Assembly: GCA_943370215.1 (NCBI GenBank) | Contig: CALRQC020000010.1 | Location: forward strand, 62,001 to 126,000 | DNA: 64,000 nt | Origin: Niveispirillum sp943370215 | GTDB lineage: Bacteria; Pseudomonadota; Alphaproteobacteria; Azospirillales; Azospirillaceae | Direction of reading: 5' to 3' | Part shown: positions 51,123-60,949 of the stretch, in pieces | Layout of the letters: the number at the start of each line of letters is the position of its first letter | Position numbering within the stretch: position 1 is the first letter of the stretch | Translations under genes and position numbers: made by a program | Notes under the pieces: model-generated | Seen by the model: only the letters and a program-made list of their open reading frames with translations | Database searches by the model: none | Told to the model about the DNA's origin: nothing

Positions 51123-51760
51123 CGCCAAGCGTAATTGAAGCTGATGGAGATGCGTTCGCTTTCCGCCTGGTTCAGCACCACTTCATGCCGCAGCCAGCTT
51201 TCCCATAACAGCAATGTGCCGGGGGTGGGCTGCATGGGCACAAAGGGCTGCATCTCGCGCGGGGCCTTCGGCTTGCGCGGCGGGGCCGCCATCATCAGCC
51301 CCAGGCGCGGATCTTCAAAGCGCAGCGCACTGGCCCCTTCCGGGATTTCCACATAGTAGGTGCCGCTGATCACGCTGTTGGGGTGAAGGTGGGAACCGTG
51401 GAACCCGCCCGGGTCCAGCACATTGATCCACAGGCTGTCCAGTTCCAGCTTGCGGTCGCCCAGGTTCCATTCCTGCAATTTGGCATAGGCCTTCACATGC
51501 CGGTCCAACTGGCTTTTCAGCGTCTTCACGGCGGGAAAGCGCCAGGGCAGATCGTCCAGCGAAGAATAAGACGTATAGCCCGGATAACCGTTCTTGGCCG
51601 ACCATTTCTGCCCGGCGGCATCATCCTCTGCCGCGCTGCGGCAACAGGCGGCCAGTTCGTCATTCAACGGCAACATATCGGCCAGCAGGGCGCGATAGAT
51701 GCGGGTGGCGAACAGGGTTTCGAGTGCCGGGGCAGCGGCTTGGATCGTATCGTCGGTCAT
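51119..51760 (-). CDS. Putative 2OG-Fe(II) oxygenase, TIGR02466 type
   Basis: About 213 residues. The core HGSHLHPNSVISGTYYVEIPEGASALRFEDPR, PTPGTLLLWESWLRHEV and ERISISFNYAWR match the TIGR02466/PF13759 family of putative 2OG-Fe(II) oxygenases; the iron ligands would be His (HLHP) and His (RHEV), with Arg in ERIS. The ATG at 51760 gives MTDDTIQ; an upstream in-frame ATG at 51784 is also possible. The gene is convergent with the giant TPR protein, with 4 bases of overlap. The substrate is unknown; members are often near TPR-containing glycosylation genes. Confidence 0.8.
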   Translation of the reverse strand: MTDDTIQAAAPALETLFATRIYRALLADMLPLNDELAACCRSAAEDDAAGQKWSAKNGYPGYTSYSSLDDLPWRFPAVKTLKSQLDRHVKAYAKLQEWNLGDRKLELDSLWINVLDPGGFHGSHLHPNSVISGTYYVEIPEGASALRFEDPRLGLMMAAPPRKPKAPREMQPFVPMQPTPGTLLLWESWLRHEVVLNQAESERISISFNYAWR

Positions 51761-51811
51761 GGGACCAGCATGTACGTCCGCCACCCCGGCTCCGTCAACC
51801 GGATCGGAAGA

Positions 51812-52957
51812 TCAGATCAGGTCGGACAGGGAAGAAACGGTAGCAATGCGTCCTTCCGCCTCACCATACATCAGATAATGATCAAGCGGATTCATGCCGG
51901 CCGCCTTGACGTCACCATAGCGGGACAGATAGTCGGAGGCGTCGAAGAAGGCAGATGGGTCACGCCCCTCCCGCCAGCCATAATCCTGGTAATGCTGCCA
52001 AGCTGTGATCTGCCCCTTGCTGACCGCGGCAGCCACATCCTTGTTGGTGGCCAGATAGAAATCCTGGTCGAACAACAAATGGGGGTCGCGGCCCTCAAAC
52101 TGGCCATATTTGACGAAATGCTCCTTGCCGCTGTTCAGGAAGCCGGCCTTGATGGCAGCATCCACATCTGGATTTTGTTTCCGATAGAACTGCTCATCGA
52201 ACAGGCCGCCACCCGCCAACCATCCCACATGGGGGGCATCCAGCACATTCACCCGGCCATTGACGACCAGGAACTCCACATTGGTCAGCGTGTCGGTGCC
52301 TTCCGAGGTCGTGGTGACGGTGGTGGTGCCCTTGTCGGTGAAGATGGTGGCGGTGCCGGTGGTGGAAATGATCACGGCATCAATGCCGCTGCCGCCATCG
52401 AACCGGTCATTGCCGCGCCCGCCATACAGCACGTCGTCGCCGCCCAACCCATTGATGATGTCATTGCCGCTGCCACCGCGTAACGTATCCGCCTGCGCGG
52501 TGCCATTGATGGTGTTGGATGTGGTTGACGTCATCTGCGTCACCCCCAAACCATAATAGCCAAAGCTACCCGGCACATATTCAAAGCCAACGGACAGTTT
52601 GTAGATACCACTGCTGGTTGGCTTGAAATCGATAATCGTGTCGGAGCGCGTGGATTCAATGATGCCGTAATCGCCGCCATCCTTGAAATCCATCAGATAG
52701 CCCTGGCTATCGAAGATAGATAGTGTGGTTGTCCAGTCGCTGGAGACGGAGATAAAAAGATAAGTCTCCCCCGCCGTCAGATAGACATTGATGAAGTCGG
52801 TGATTTCCGACGTCGTTAATGTCCCAACCAGAGTGTCAGAAATACTTCCATCTGCCTGCCAGCCTGGGGTCAGTGTTCCATCGGGGAACCGCCAGGATTC
52901 CAGCGTTGTGGTTTTATACGCGTCTGTCGATGTCCAAAAAGGATTGCGACCTGTCAT
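51812..52957 (-). CDS. RTX-type secreted protein with pre-peptidase-like domain
   Basis: A 381-residue protein without a Sec signal. N-terminal part (about 35-140) is a pre-peptidase C-terminal-like beta domain. The middle carries calcium-binding RTX nonapeptides (LRGGSGNDIINGLGGDDVLYGGRGNDRFDGGSG). The C-terminal 130 residues have three repeats of FDxxFYLxxNxDVxAAVxxGxxxAxxHYxxYGxxEGRDP type, a secretion-associated motif found in RTX proteins. It is likely secreted by a type I system encoded elsewhere. It stands divergently from purT across 240 bases. Confidence 0.85.
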   Translation of the reverse strand: MTGRNPFWTSTDAYKTTTLESWRFPDGTLTPGWQADGSISDTLVGTLTTSEITDFINVYLTAGETYLFISVSSDWTTTLSIFDSQGYLMDFKDGGDYGIIESTRSDTIIDFKPTSSGIYKLSVGFEYVPGSFGYYGLGVTQMTSTTSNTINGTAQADTLRGGSGNDIINGLGGDDVLYGGRGNDRFDGGSGIDAVIISTTGTATIFTDKGTTTVTTTSEGTDTLTNVEFLVVNGRVNVLDAPHVGWLAGGGLFDEQFYRKQNPDVDAAIKAGFLNSGKEHFVKYGQFEGRDPHLLFDQDFYLATNKDVAAAVSKGQITAWQHYQDYGWREGRDPSAFFDASDYLSRYGDVKAAGMNPLDHYLMYGEAEGRIATVSSLSDLI

Positions 52958-53198
52958 TTTCCTTCACTCCCGTTATAACCGCCGCTGCCGTCGGCGGTCT
53001 GGGCTTTGCCCATGGCGGAAGAATTGCGGCCGATTGTGGCGGATTTAATTTTGAATTGTGCCTATTCCGGGAATTGCCCACCCATTTATGCAGCCATGCC
53101 CCCTGGGCTGGGGCCCTGTGTGATTTCTCTGGCTGTTGCCCGCGGCGGTTGGCTGTATGCCGGTGCCAGCCAATTTCCATCGGACGGAACGACCTGCC

Positions 53199-54371
53199 AT
53201 GTCCTTCACGGCGAAAATCCTGCTTCTGGGCTCCGGCGAGCTGGGCCGCGAATTTGTCATCTCTGCCAAGCGCCTGGGGGCGCAGGTGATCGCCTGCGAT
53301 GCCTATGACAATGCGCCGGCCATGCAGGTGGCCGATGGGCGGGACGTATTCCCCATGCTGGATGGGGAGAAGCTGCGCGCTGCCGTGGAAAAGCACCGGC
53401 CTGACTTCATTGTGCCGGAGGTGGAGGCCATCCGCACTGAAATGCTGGCGGAGCTGGAGGCGGAGGGGTTCCGCGTGGTGCCCACCGCGCGCGCCACGCA
53501 GATGACCATGAACCGCGACCGTATCCGCGAACTGGCCGCTGTTGATTTGGGCCTGCGCACCAGCCGTTACCGCTATGCGGAAAGCTTTGACGAGGTCAAG
53601 GCGGCCATCGCCCATACCGGTCTGCCCTGTGTTATCAAGCCGGTCATGTCCTCTTCCGGCAAGGGGCAGAGCACGGTGAAGGAAGAGGCTGGCCTGGAAA
53701 CCGCCTGGAATTACGCGGTCGCCAATATGCGTGGCGACCGCGCCAAGGTGATCGTTGAGGAGTTCATTCCGTTTGAGTACGAGATCACCTTGCTGACCGT
53801 GCGCACCAGGGATGGCATCGTCTTCTGCCCGCCCATCGGCCACCGCCAGGAACGCGGCGACTATCAGGAAAGCTGGCAGCCGATGGCCATGCGCGCCGAC
53901 CTGCTGGAAGCAGCGCAGGAGATGGCGGCCAAGGTGGTCAACGACCTGGGCGGTCACGGTATTTTCGGGGTGGAATTCTTCGTCACTCAGGATGAGGTGA
54001 TCTTCTCCGAACTCAGCCCCCGCCCGCATGATACGGGCATGGTGACGCTGGCCACGCAGAACCTGTCGGAATTCGACCTGCACGCCCGCGCCATTCTGGG
54101 CTTGCCCGTGCCCGGCGTTTCGCTGCGGGGGGCGGGGGCCAGCGCGGTGATTCTGGCCGACCGCAATGCCGATGATTTCGGTTTCACCGGTGTGGTGGAA
54201 GCATTGGCCACCGGCCGGCCGGACCAGAATGTTGATCTGCGTCTGTTTGGCAAGCCCGTCACCCGCCCCTATCGCCGCATGGGTGTGGCCCTGGCGCTGG
54301 GCAGCGACACGGATGAGGCGCGGGCCACCGCTGCCGCGGCGGCCGGAAAGGTGAAGATCGAGTATCGTTAA
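53199..54371 (+). CDS. purT: Formate-dependent phosphoribosylglycinamide formyltransferase PurT
   Basis: ATP-grasp enzyme converting GAR to formyl-GAR using formate, an alternative to PurN. Landmarks: ILLLGSGELGREFVISAKRLGAQVIACD, VPEVEAI, the ATP-grasp loop PVMSSSGKGQSTV, and EFFVTQDEVIFSELSPRPHDTGMVTL. The 390-residue form starts at ATG 53199; a longer frame to 53136 lacks similarity. It lies next to the MFS gene, which starts 14 bases downstream behind AGGGGGAGG. Confidence 0.97.
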   Translation: MSFTAKILLLGSGELGREFVISAKRLGAQVIACDAYDNAPAMQVADGRDVFPMLDGEKLRAAVEKHRPDFIVPEVEAIRTEMLAELEAEGFRVVPTARATQMTMNRDRIRELAAVDLGLRTSRYRYAESFDEVKAAIAHTGLPCVIKPVMSSSGKGQSTVKEEAGLETAWNYAVANMRGDRAKVIVEEFIPFEYEITLLTVRTRDGIVFCPPIGHRQERGDYQESWQPMAMRADLLEAAQEMAAKVVNDLGGHGIFGVEFFVTQDEVIFSELSPRPHDTGMVTLATQNLSEFDLHARAILGLPVPGVSLRGAGASAVILADRNADDFGFTGVVEALATGRPDQNVDLRLFGKPVTRPYRRMGVALALGSDTDEARATAAAAAGKVKIEYR

Positions 54372-54385
54372 GGGGGAGGCGGGCC

Positions 54386-55600
54386 TTGACGCCCGGCGAA
54401 CCGGGGCAGGGGGAAGCTGCCGACGGGCGGATCGCCGCCGGCACCCCCGCTTTCAGACGCACCAGCCTGGCCATGGCCGGGGCGGGCCTCACCACCTTTG
54501 CCCTGCTGTACCATGTGCAGCCGCTGCTGCCCCTGCTGGCCGACACGTTCAAGGTGGGGGCGGCGGAAAGTGCCTTGTCCCTGTCGCTCTCCACCGGGGC
54601 CCTGTCCATCTGCCTGCTGCTGGCCGGCAGCCTGTCGGAGGTGGTGGGGCGCAAACCGGTGATGGTCGGCTCCCTGCTGCTGTCCTCCCTTCTCACCATT
54701 GCGGTGGCGCTCACCCCCTCCTGGCACGCGCTGCTGCTGGCGCGGATGTTGACCGGGGTGGCGCTGGCCGGGCTGCCGGCCATCGCCATGGCTTATCTGG
54801 GGGAGGAAATGCAGCCCAAGGCCCTGGGGTTGGCCATGGGGCTCTATATCGCCGCCTCTGCCCTGGGGGGCATGGTGGGGCGGCTGGTGACGGGCATTGC
54901 CGCCGATCATGTGGACTGGCACTGGATCGTCGCCGGGATCGGGATGCTGGGCTTGATCTCTGGCGGGACGCTCTGGCGCTTGCTGCCGCCATCGCGCCAG
55001 TTCCGGCGTCAGTCGCCCAACCCGCGGGCCCTGATCGGCAGCCTGCTGGCACAGTTCCGCGATCCCGGCCTGTGTATCCTGTTTGCACTGGCCTTTCTGC
55101 TGATGGGCAGCTTTGTCGCCATCTATAATTATATTGGCTTCCACCTGTTACAGCCGCCTTACAATCTGTCGCAAAGTGCCATCGGCCTTATTTTCAGTGC
55201 CTATCTGCTGGGCATGGGCGGATCGGCCTGGATTGGGGCGCTGGCCCTGCGGGTGGGGCGACCCCGGGTGCTGCCGGTGGGCATTGCCCTGATGGCGGCT
55301 GGCATGGGTTTGACAGCGCTGACGCCACTGCCTGCCGTCATTGCCGGTATCGCACTGATGACTTTCAGCTTCTTCGCCGCCCATTCGGTGGCCAGCAGTT
55401 GGGTCAGCGCGCGGGCGACAACCGGAAAGGCGCAGGCATCCTCGCTATACCTGTTCTTTTATTACATGGGCTCCAGCTTTGTCGGTGGTGGGGCCGGTCT
55501 GGCCTGGGAAAGGGCTGGCTGGGGCGGGGTGGTGGCGCTGGTCGGCGCCATGCTGGTCCTGGCCCTATTGCTGGCGCTTGCCATGCGCCGCCACAGTTAA
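54386..55600 (+). CDS. Major facilitator superfamily transporter
   Basis: A 404-residue inner-membrane protein with 12 hydrophobic segments. The loop 2-3 motif is GSLSEVVGRKPVMVG; the second half shows FALAFLLMGSFVAIYNYIGFHLL and a late FFYYMGSSFVGGGAG. It resembles YnfM-type drug/metabolite efflux transporters. The likely start is a TTG preceded by AGGGGGAGG, since the next in-frame ATG lies after the first helix begins. The substrate is not known, and its pairing with purT may be incidental. Confidence 0.88.
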   Translation: MTPGEPGQGEAADGRIAAGTPAFRRTSLAMAGAGLTTFALLYHVQPLLPLLADTFKVGAAESALSLSLSTGALSICLLLAGSLSEVVGRKPVMVGSLLLSSLLTIAVALTPSWHALLLARMLTGVALAGLPAIAMAYLGEEMQPKALGLAMGLYIAASALGGMVGRLVTGIAADHVDWHWIVAGIGMLGLISGGTLWRLLPPSRQFRRQSPNPRALIGSLLAQFRDPGLCILFALAFLLMGSFVAIYNYIGFHLLQPPYNLSQSAIGLIFSAYLLGMGGSAWIGALALRVGRPRVLPVGIALMAAGMGLTALTPLPAVIAGIALMTFSFFAAHSVASSWVSARATTGKAQASSLYLFFYYMGSSFVGGGAGLAWERAGWGGVVALVGAMLVLALLLALAMRRHS

Positions 55601-55916
55601 GCGGGTGGCTTCTGTTTCAAGGTGTTACACAATCCCTGTTACCTGTCATCTCTGCTGACAGCGGCTAGGTCCGGCCTGATCTGGGCGCTTGTTCAGCCCA
55701 GACCGGTCAGGTCAGGCAGGCGTCGAAAACTGAACATCGGTTACATTCGGTCGCCTGTAAAATAACGTTACACGCCGGAAACCATCCACCGCTTTCCCTG
55801 CGCATAGGCGGGTTGTATTGTCCCGATTGGTTGGGGGGCGCCGGCACATCATAACGAGTGTGACCAGCGAAGGGTTCCCCTGCCCGGAAACCCCGCCCGT
55901 AGCCGGGGCCGATAAT
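55601..55916. other. Intergenic region upstream of the RND adaptor gene
   Basis: About 316 bases with no gene. A short hairpin (tctgggc/gcccaga, 55680-55702) may terminate the MFS transcript. The pair of ttaca/tgtaa blocks at 55741-55772 lies 145 bases before the adaptor start. gttac elements also occur near 55624 and 55639. Confidence 0.55.
55741..55772. promoter_or_regulatory. Possible operator for the RND pump genes
   Basis: Three 5-bp elements in alternating orientation: ttaca (55741-55745), tgtaa (55756-55760) and ttaca (55768-55772). The last two form tgtaa-N7-ttaca, a small dyad like those bound by TetR-type repressors of efflux pumps. No repressor gene is adjacent, so this is tentative. 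Confidence 0.35.
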
Positions 55917-57185
55917 ATGGTGACACCCATGAGCATTCAGCCACTGCCTTCTCGTGCCGAGCAGAGCCAACCGCCATTTGCCCTGCGTCAGCCGCCGGCT
56001 CGGCCTGCCCGTGGCAAGTTAAAATGGATCATCGGGGGGCTGGTACTGGTGGCCCTGATCGGGGCTGGCACCTGGCTGGCGCTGAAGCCTCAGGCAAAGA
56101 CGGGGGCCGCGACGGGGGCCGGGGGGGAGCGAAAGGGGGCCAATGTGCTGACCGTCACCACCACCAAGGTGACGGAACAGACGGTCGCCCGTTCCATGCT
56201 GGTGACCGGTTCGCTGGCTGCCTGGGACGAACTGCCCATTGGCACCCAGACATCCGGTCTGGCTATTGTTGAAGTGCTGGTGGATGAAGGCGATAGCGTG
56301 AAGGCTGGCCAGTTGCTGGCTCGTTTTGATGACAGCGTGCTGCGCGCCGATCTGGCCTCGCGCGAGGCGTCGCTGCGTGAAGCCGAGGCGCTGGCGGCGG
56401 AGGCCGATGCCAATATTCGCCGTGCGGAAGATCTGGCCCGTACCGGCGCCATCTCCACCCGCGATCTGGATGCCCGCCGCTCCACCGCGCTGACCACCAA
56501 GGCCCGCGTGCGCGTGGCGGAAGCGGCGCGCGACCAGGCGGCCGTGCGTCTGAAACAGACCGAGGTGCGCAGCCCCACCGATGGCATGGTGTCCCGTCGC
56601 AATGCCCGTCTGGGTGCGGTGATGTCGGCCGGTGGCACCGAAATGTTCCGCATCATCCGCGATGACCGGGTGGAACTGGTGGCCGATGTACCGGAAATTG
56701 ACATGCGGTCCATGCAGGTGGGGCAGGCGGCCGAACTCTCCATGACCGATGCCGAGGGTAAGCCCTTTGCTGGCTCGGTTCGCCTGATCTCCCCCGTGGT
56801 GGATGTGAAGACGCGCATCGGCACGGTGAAGATCGCCGTGCCGCATGATTCGCAACTCCGCCCCGGCATGTTTGTTTCTGCCCGTGTCACCACCGGCACC
56901 CGGCAGGCTCCGGTGGTGCCCGAAGCGGCGCTGGTTTACCGGGATGCGCGCACCTATGCCATCGTCGTCTCGCCGGAAACCGACGCCAATGGCCACCGCA
57001 AGGTGGAGGCACGGGAACTGGAAGTGGTCAGCCGTGCCGATGGGCGCGCTGCCGTCACCAAGGGCCTGAAGGCCGGGGAAGAGGTGGTGTTGACCGGTGC
57101 TGGCTATCTGAAGGATGGGGAGGACGTGATTGTCACCGCCGCCCCGGCCGGCGGCGATATCAAGCCGCTGCCGGTACAAAAATAA
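55917..57185 (+). CDS. RND efflux periplasmic adaptor (membrane fusion protein)
   Basis: About 422 residues. A short N-terminal cytoplasmic part and a single TM segment (WIIGGLVLVALIGAGTWLAL) anchor it. The lipoyl-like and hairpin domains follow (VEVLVDEGDSVKAGQLLARFDDSVLRADLASREA, then an alpha-helical pair to SPTDGMVSRRNARLGAVM), and beta-barrel domains end it. The start may be ATG 55917 or 55929. The pump gene begins 45 bases downstream; no outer-membrane factor is in the window. Confidence 0.92.
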   Translation: MVTPMSIQPLPSRAEQSQPPFALRQPPARPARGKLKWIIGGLVLVALIGAGTWLALKPQAKTGAATGAGGERKGANVLTVTTTKVTEQTVARSMLVTGSLAAWDELPIGTQTSGLAIVEVLVDEGDSVKAGQLLARFDDSVLRADLASREASLREAEALAAEADANIRRAEDLARTGAISTRDLDARRSTALTTKARVRVAEAARDQAAVRLKQTEVRSPTDGMVSRRNARLGAVMSAGGTEMFRIIRDDRVELVADVPEIDMRSMQVGQAAELSMTDAEGKPFAGSVRLISPVVDVKTRIGTVKIAVPHDSQLRPGMFVSARVTTGTRQAPVVPEAALVYRDARTYAIVVSPETDANGHRKVEARELEVVSRADGRAAVTKGLKAGEEVVLTGAGYLKDGEDVIVTAAPAGGDIKPLPVQK

Positions 57186-57230
57186 CCACGCCATCCGCAC
57201 GCACGCTATTCCAAGCGAAGGAACCCGGTC

Positions 57231-60200
57231 ATGAGCCGTGGCAATATCTCAGCGGTCGCCATCCGCAACCCGGTGCCCACCATCGTTCTGTTCGTCATCC
57301 TGACGCTGGCGGGCCTGATCTCCTTCTGGCGGATGGATATCACCGGCAATCCGGATATCGATTTCCCGGTCGTTAATGTCAATGTCAGCCGCCCCGGTGC
57401 CGCCCCGTCGGAACTGGAACAGGAGGTGACGAAGAAGATCGAGGATGCGGTTTCCAACATCACCGGCATCGACCATGTGCAGTCGACGGTGACAGATGGC
57501 AATTCCAACACCACGATCGAATTCAAGATCGGCTATGATACCGACCGCGCCGTCAATGATGTACGCGATGCCGTCAGCCGTATCCGGTCCGATCTGCCGC
57601 AGGATATCTATGAGCCGCAGGTGCAGCGACTGGATGTCAGCGGCGATTCCATCCTTTATTACACGGTGTCTTCCACCCACCGGTCGATCGAACAGCTTTC
57701 CTGGCTGATTGACAGTGAAATCGGTCGCACCCTGAAGCGTGTCGATGGTGTGGGCGAGGTGGAGCGCATCGGCGGTCTGCAGCGCGAAATCCGCGTCAAT
57801 CTGGACCCGACGCGGATGATGGCGCTGGGCGTCACCGCCGGTGAGGTGAACCAGCAATTACAACAGTTGAATGTGGATATGCCGGGTGGCCGGGGTACCG
57901 TGGGTGCGACGGAGCAATCCATCCGCACGCTGGGCCGTGCCCAGTCGGTGGATGATCTGCGCAACCTGGAAATCGCCCTTCCCGGCGGGCGCAAGGTGCG
58001 GGTGTCCGACATCGCAGAGGTGGTCGATGGCACGTCGGAACTGCGCCACGTATCCCGCCTGAACGGCGTGCCGGCCGTGGGTTTTGCCATCAACCGGTCG
58101 CCTAATTCCAGCGAGGTTACCATCTATAATGGGGTGGTGAAGGCGCTGGACGAGTTGAAGGCACAATATCCCGACCTGACCTTCAAGTTGATCATCTCCA
58201 ACGTCAAATTCACGGTATCCAGCTATCATGCCTCCATCGAGGCGCTGCTGGTCGGTGCCGTGCTGGCGGTGGGCGTGGTCTGGTGGTTCCTGCGGGACAG
58301 CCGCGCCACCCTGATTTCTGCCCTGGCCATGCCTTTGTCCACCATCCCCACCTTCCTGGCGATGGATATGCTGGGCTTCACGCTGAATGGCATCACCATG
58401 CTGGCGTTGGCCCTGGTGGTGGGCATCCTGGTGGATGATGCCATCGTGGAGATTGAGAATATCGTCCGCCATATGAACCAGGGCAAACGGCCGTACAAGG
58501 CGGCCCTGGAGGCGGCGGACGAGATCGGGCTGGCGGTGGTGGCCACCACCATGACCATCGTGGTCGTGTTCGTGCCCGTCTCCTTCATGCCAGGTGTCGC
58601 CGGCCAGTATTTCCGCTCCTTCGGCATCACGGTGGCGGTGGCGGTGCTGTTCTCCCTGCTGGTGGCACGTTTGCTGACACCGCTGATGGCAGCTTATCTG
58701 CTGAAACCGGTGGCCCATCCGGAACCGGAAGCCGGCCGCTGGACACACCGTTACCTGAGTGCGCTGAACTGGTGCTTGCATCATCGCAAATCGACAATCG
58801 CTGGCGGCTTCCTGTTCTTCGTCGCCTCCATCGGTATGATGACGGCCCTGCCCACCGGATTCCTACCCAGCCAGGATATCGGCTTCTCCAACCTGCAGAT
58901 GGAAATGCCGCCCGGGACGAATTTGCAGCAGATGGATGAGATGGTGCAGCGCGCCTCCCTGATCTTGAATGCTCAGCCGGAAGTGGAAGCCACCTGGTCG
59001 CGGGCTGGCCGTGGCGGGCAGGTGCGCAAAGGGTCCATCATTGTGCTGCTGAAGGACCGGTCGGAGCGTGTGCACCAGAAAGAATTCGAAACCCGCGTGC
59101 TGCCGGAATTGCAGAAGCTGCCGGGCATCCGCTTCAGCTTCAATTCCACCGGCGGGTTCGGCAACCGCGATGTCTCCATCATGCTGACCAGCGAGAATGG
59201 CCCGCTGCTGGATGAACATGCCGCCAAGGTGCTGGCGGAAATGCGCCAACTGCCGATCTTGAAGAATGTCTCCACCACCGCCCCGTTGCAGCGGCCGGAA
59301 ATCCAGATCAAGCCGATGTTTGACCGGGCGGCTGAACAGGGGGTCTCTGTCTTCGCCATCGGTCAGGTGGCCAAGGTGGCGACGCTGGGCGAGATCGACA
59401 CCAATTCCGCCAAGTTCAACCTGGGCGACCGGCTGGTGCCGATCCGGGTGCAGTTGGACCAGGATATGCGCGGCGATCTGGATGTGCTGGCCAATCTGCG
59501 CGTCCGTACCAATACCGGTGCCACGGTGCCGGTCAGCGCGGTGGCGGAAATCAGCATGGGTTCCGGTGCGGTGCAGATTGACCGCTTCGACCGTGCCCGC
59601 CGCGTCTCCATCCAGGCCGACCTGAACGGGGCGGAGCTGGGCGATGCGATGAAGGCGATCAATGCGCTGCCCTCTATGTCGCACATGCCGGCCGGCGTCT
59701 CCAAGCCGGCCTATGGCGGGTCGGAGCAGATGCAGATCCTGTTCATGGGCTTCATCGTCGCCCTGGCCACGGCCTTCCTGCTGATCATCGCGGTGCTGGT
59801 GCTGCTGTTCCACAACTTCTTCCAGCCGGTCACCATCATGATGGCGCTTCCCTTGTCATTGGGCGGTGCGGTGATCTTCCTGTTGATCTTCGGCATGTCC
59901 ATCTCCATGCCGGCGCTGATCGGTATCTTGATGCTGATGGGTATCGTGACCAAGAACTCCATCCTGCTGGTGGAATATGCCATCGTTGCCATGCGTGACC
60001 ATGGCATGGGACGGTTGGAGGCGTTGTTGGATGCCGGTGCCAAGCGGGCTCGCCCCATCATCATGACCACCATCGCCATGATTGCCGGCATGGTGCCGAT
60101 TGCGGCCGGCTGGGGGGCGGATACGGAGTTCCGCCAGCCGATGGCGGTGGCGGTGATCGGCGGTCTGGTGACCTCCACCTTGTTGTCGCTGGTGTTCGTA

Positions 60201-60320
60201 CCGACCTTCTTTACGCTGATGGATGATCTTCAGCGGAAGATGAGCCCGCTGTTCAGCCGGCTGATCACGCCGAAGGAACCGGAACTGCCGCTGCGTCCGC
60301 ATGTGGTGGATGGGGAGTAA
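57231..60320 (+). CDS. RND-family multidrug efflux permease
   Basis: A 1029-residue inner-membrane proton-driven transporter. The typical pattern of two large periplasmic loops and 12 TM segments is seen; the proton-relay Asp pair is in LVVGILVDDAIVEIENIVRH (residues about 400-410). FPVVNVNVSRPGAAPSELEQEVTKKIEDAV near the N-terminus and GTNLQQMDEMVQRASLIL are AcrB/MdtB-like. It forms an operon with the adaptor, and a terminator follows. The substrate is unknown. Confidence 0.95.
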   Translation: MSRGNISAVAIRNPVPTIVLFVILTLAGLISFWRMDITGNPDIDFPVVNVNVSRPGAAPSELEQEVTKKIEDAVSNITGIDHVQSTVTDGNSNTTIEFKIGYDTDRAVNDVRDAVSRIRSDLPQDIYEPQVQRLDVSGDSILYYTVSSTHRSIEQLSWLIDSEIGRTLKRVDGVGEVERIGGLQREIRVNLDPTRMMALGVTAGEVNQQLQQLNVDMPGGRGTVGATEQSIRTLGRAQSVDDLRNLEIALPGGRKVRVSDIAEVVDGTSELRHVSRLNGVPAVGFAINRSPNSSEVTIYNGVVKALDELKAQYPDLTFKLIISNVKFTVSSYHASIEALLVGAVLAVGVVWWFLRDSRATLISALAMPLSTIPTFLAMDMLGFTLNGITMLALALVVGILVDDAIVEIENIVRHMNQGKRPYKAALEAADEIGLAVVATTMTIVVVFVPVSFMPGVAGQYFRSFGITVAVAVLFSLLVARLLTPLMAAYLLKPVAHPEPEAGRWTHRYLSALNWCLHHRKSTIAGGFLFFVASIGMMTALPTGFLPSQDIGFSNLQMEMPPGTNLQQMDEMVQRASLILNAQPEVEATWSRAGRGGQVRKGSIIVLLKDRSERVHQKEFETRVLPELQKLPGIRFSFNSTGGFGNRDVSIMLTSENGPLLDEHAAKVLAEMRQLPILKNVSTTAPLQRPEIQIKPMFDRAAEQGVSVFAIGQVAKVATLGEIDTNSAKFNLGDRLVPIRVQLDQDMRGDLDVLANLRVRTNTGATVPVSAVAEISMGSGAVQIDRFDRARRVSIQADLNGAELGDAMKAINALPSMSHMPAGVSKPAYGGSEQMQILFMGFIVALATAFLLIIAVLVLLFHNFFQPVTIMMALPLSLGGAVIFLLIFGMSISMPALIGILMLMGIVTKNSILLVEYAIVAMRDHGMGRLEALLDAGAKRARPIIMTTIAMIAGMVPIAAGWGADTEFRQPMAVAVIGGLVTSTLLSLVFVPTFFTLMDDLQRKMSPLFSRLITPKEPELPLRPHVVDGE

Positions 60321-60340
60321 TCCCGGTTCTCCGGGAATAT

Positions 60341-60376
60341 GAAAAGGGCGGTCCCGTCGCGGCCGCCCTTTTTTCT
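60341..60376. terminator. Terminator after the RND pump
   Basis: Ten-bp stem aaaagggcgg (60342-60351) with ccgccctttt (60363-60372), 11-base loop, followed by tttt. A-tract on the other side makes it bidirectional, so it can also end the convergent heme oxygenase transcript. Confidence 0.9.
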
Positions 60377-60394
60377 TGAAGTAACTTGCGAAAA

Positions 60395-60949
60395 TCAGAT
60401 GACAAGTCTCTGTTCAAGAACAGAAAAAGTTTGCTTCGCCCCTGTCACCAACCGGTCGGCTGGCGCCCCCTCCGCCGGATGTCGGGACAGGCGCTCCCGC
60501 ATCGCCACCCACATCGGCCCGTTTCGCCGGCCATAACCCTGGAAATAGGCATAGCCTGCCCCATCACGCAGGCCCAGCCGCGTTTCCAGATGCCGGGAGA
60601 TCACTTGCCCCCCCAAGGTGGATCCTTCCAATACATAGAGCGATCCCAGGGCCGCATCGGCCTCCACCAACGGTGGAAACGGGCCTTCTGCCGGCAAGGG
60701 CGTCAGCCTGAAATGGGCCAGATCATTCGCCAGCAACCCTGTACGGTCACGCCCTGTCAGCAGGTCAGGCTCACCCGCCAACAACCCATGAACCAGCGGC
60801 TTCCAGCCGGACCAGAAGGCATGGAAGCGCTGCAGGATGCTTTGGTAACGCGCGATTTCCAGGGTTGGGGAGAGCAGGTTCAGCGTCTTTTCCAGCGCCT
60901 CATGGTGCGGCCTTGTCTCTTCCCGCAGCCGTTCCAGCAACAGGCTCAT
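60395..60949 (-). CDS. bphO: Heme oxygenase-like protein (biliverdin-forming, BphO type)
   Basis: A 184-residue helical protein of the heme oxygenase family. The proximal His is in LREETRPHHEALEKTLN, and GSLYVLEGSTLGGQVISRHLE contains the conserved glycine-rich distal helix. Heme oxygenase yields biliverdin, the chromophore of bacteriophytochromes. It is the last gene of the light-sensing operon and overlaps the upstream HWE kinase by four bases (ATGA). Confidence 0.9.
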   Translation of the reverse strand: MSLLLERLREETRPHHEALEKTLNLLSPTLEIARYQSILQRFHAFWSGWKPLVHGLLAGEPDLLTGRDRTGLLANDLAHFRLTPLPAEGPFPPLVEADAALGSLYVLEGSTLGGQVISRHLETRLGLRDGAGYAYFQGYGRRNGPMWVAMRERLSRHPAEGAPADRLVTGAKQTFSVLEQRLVI

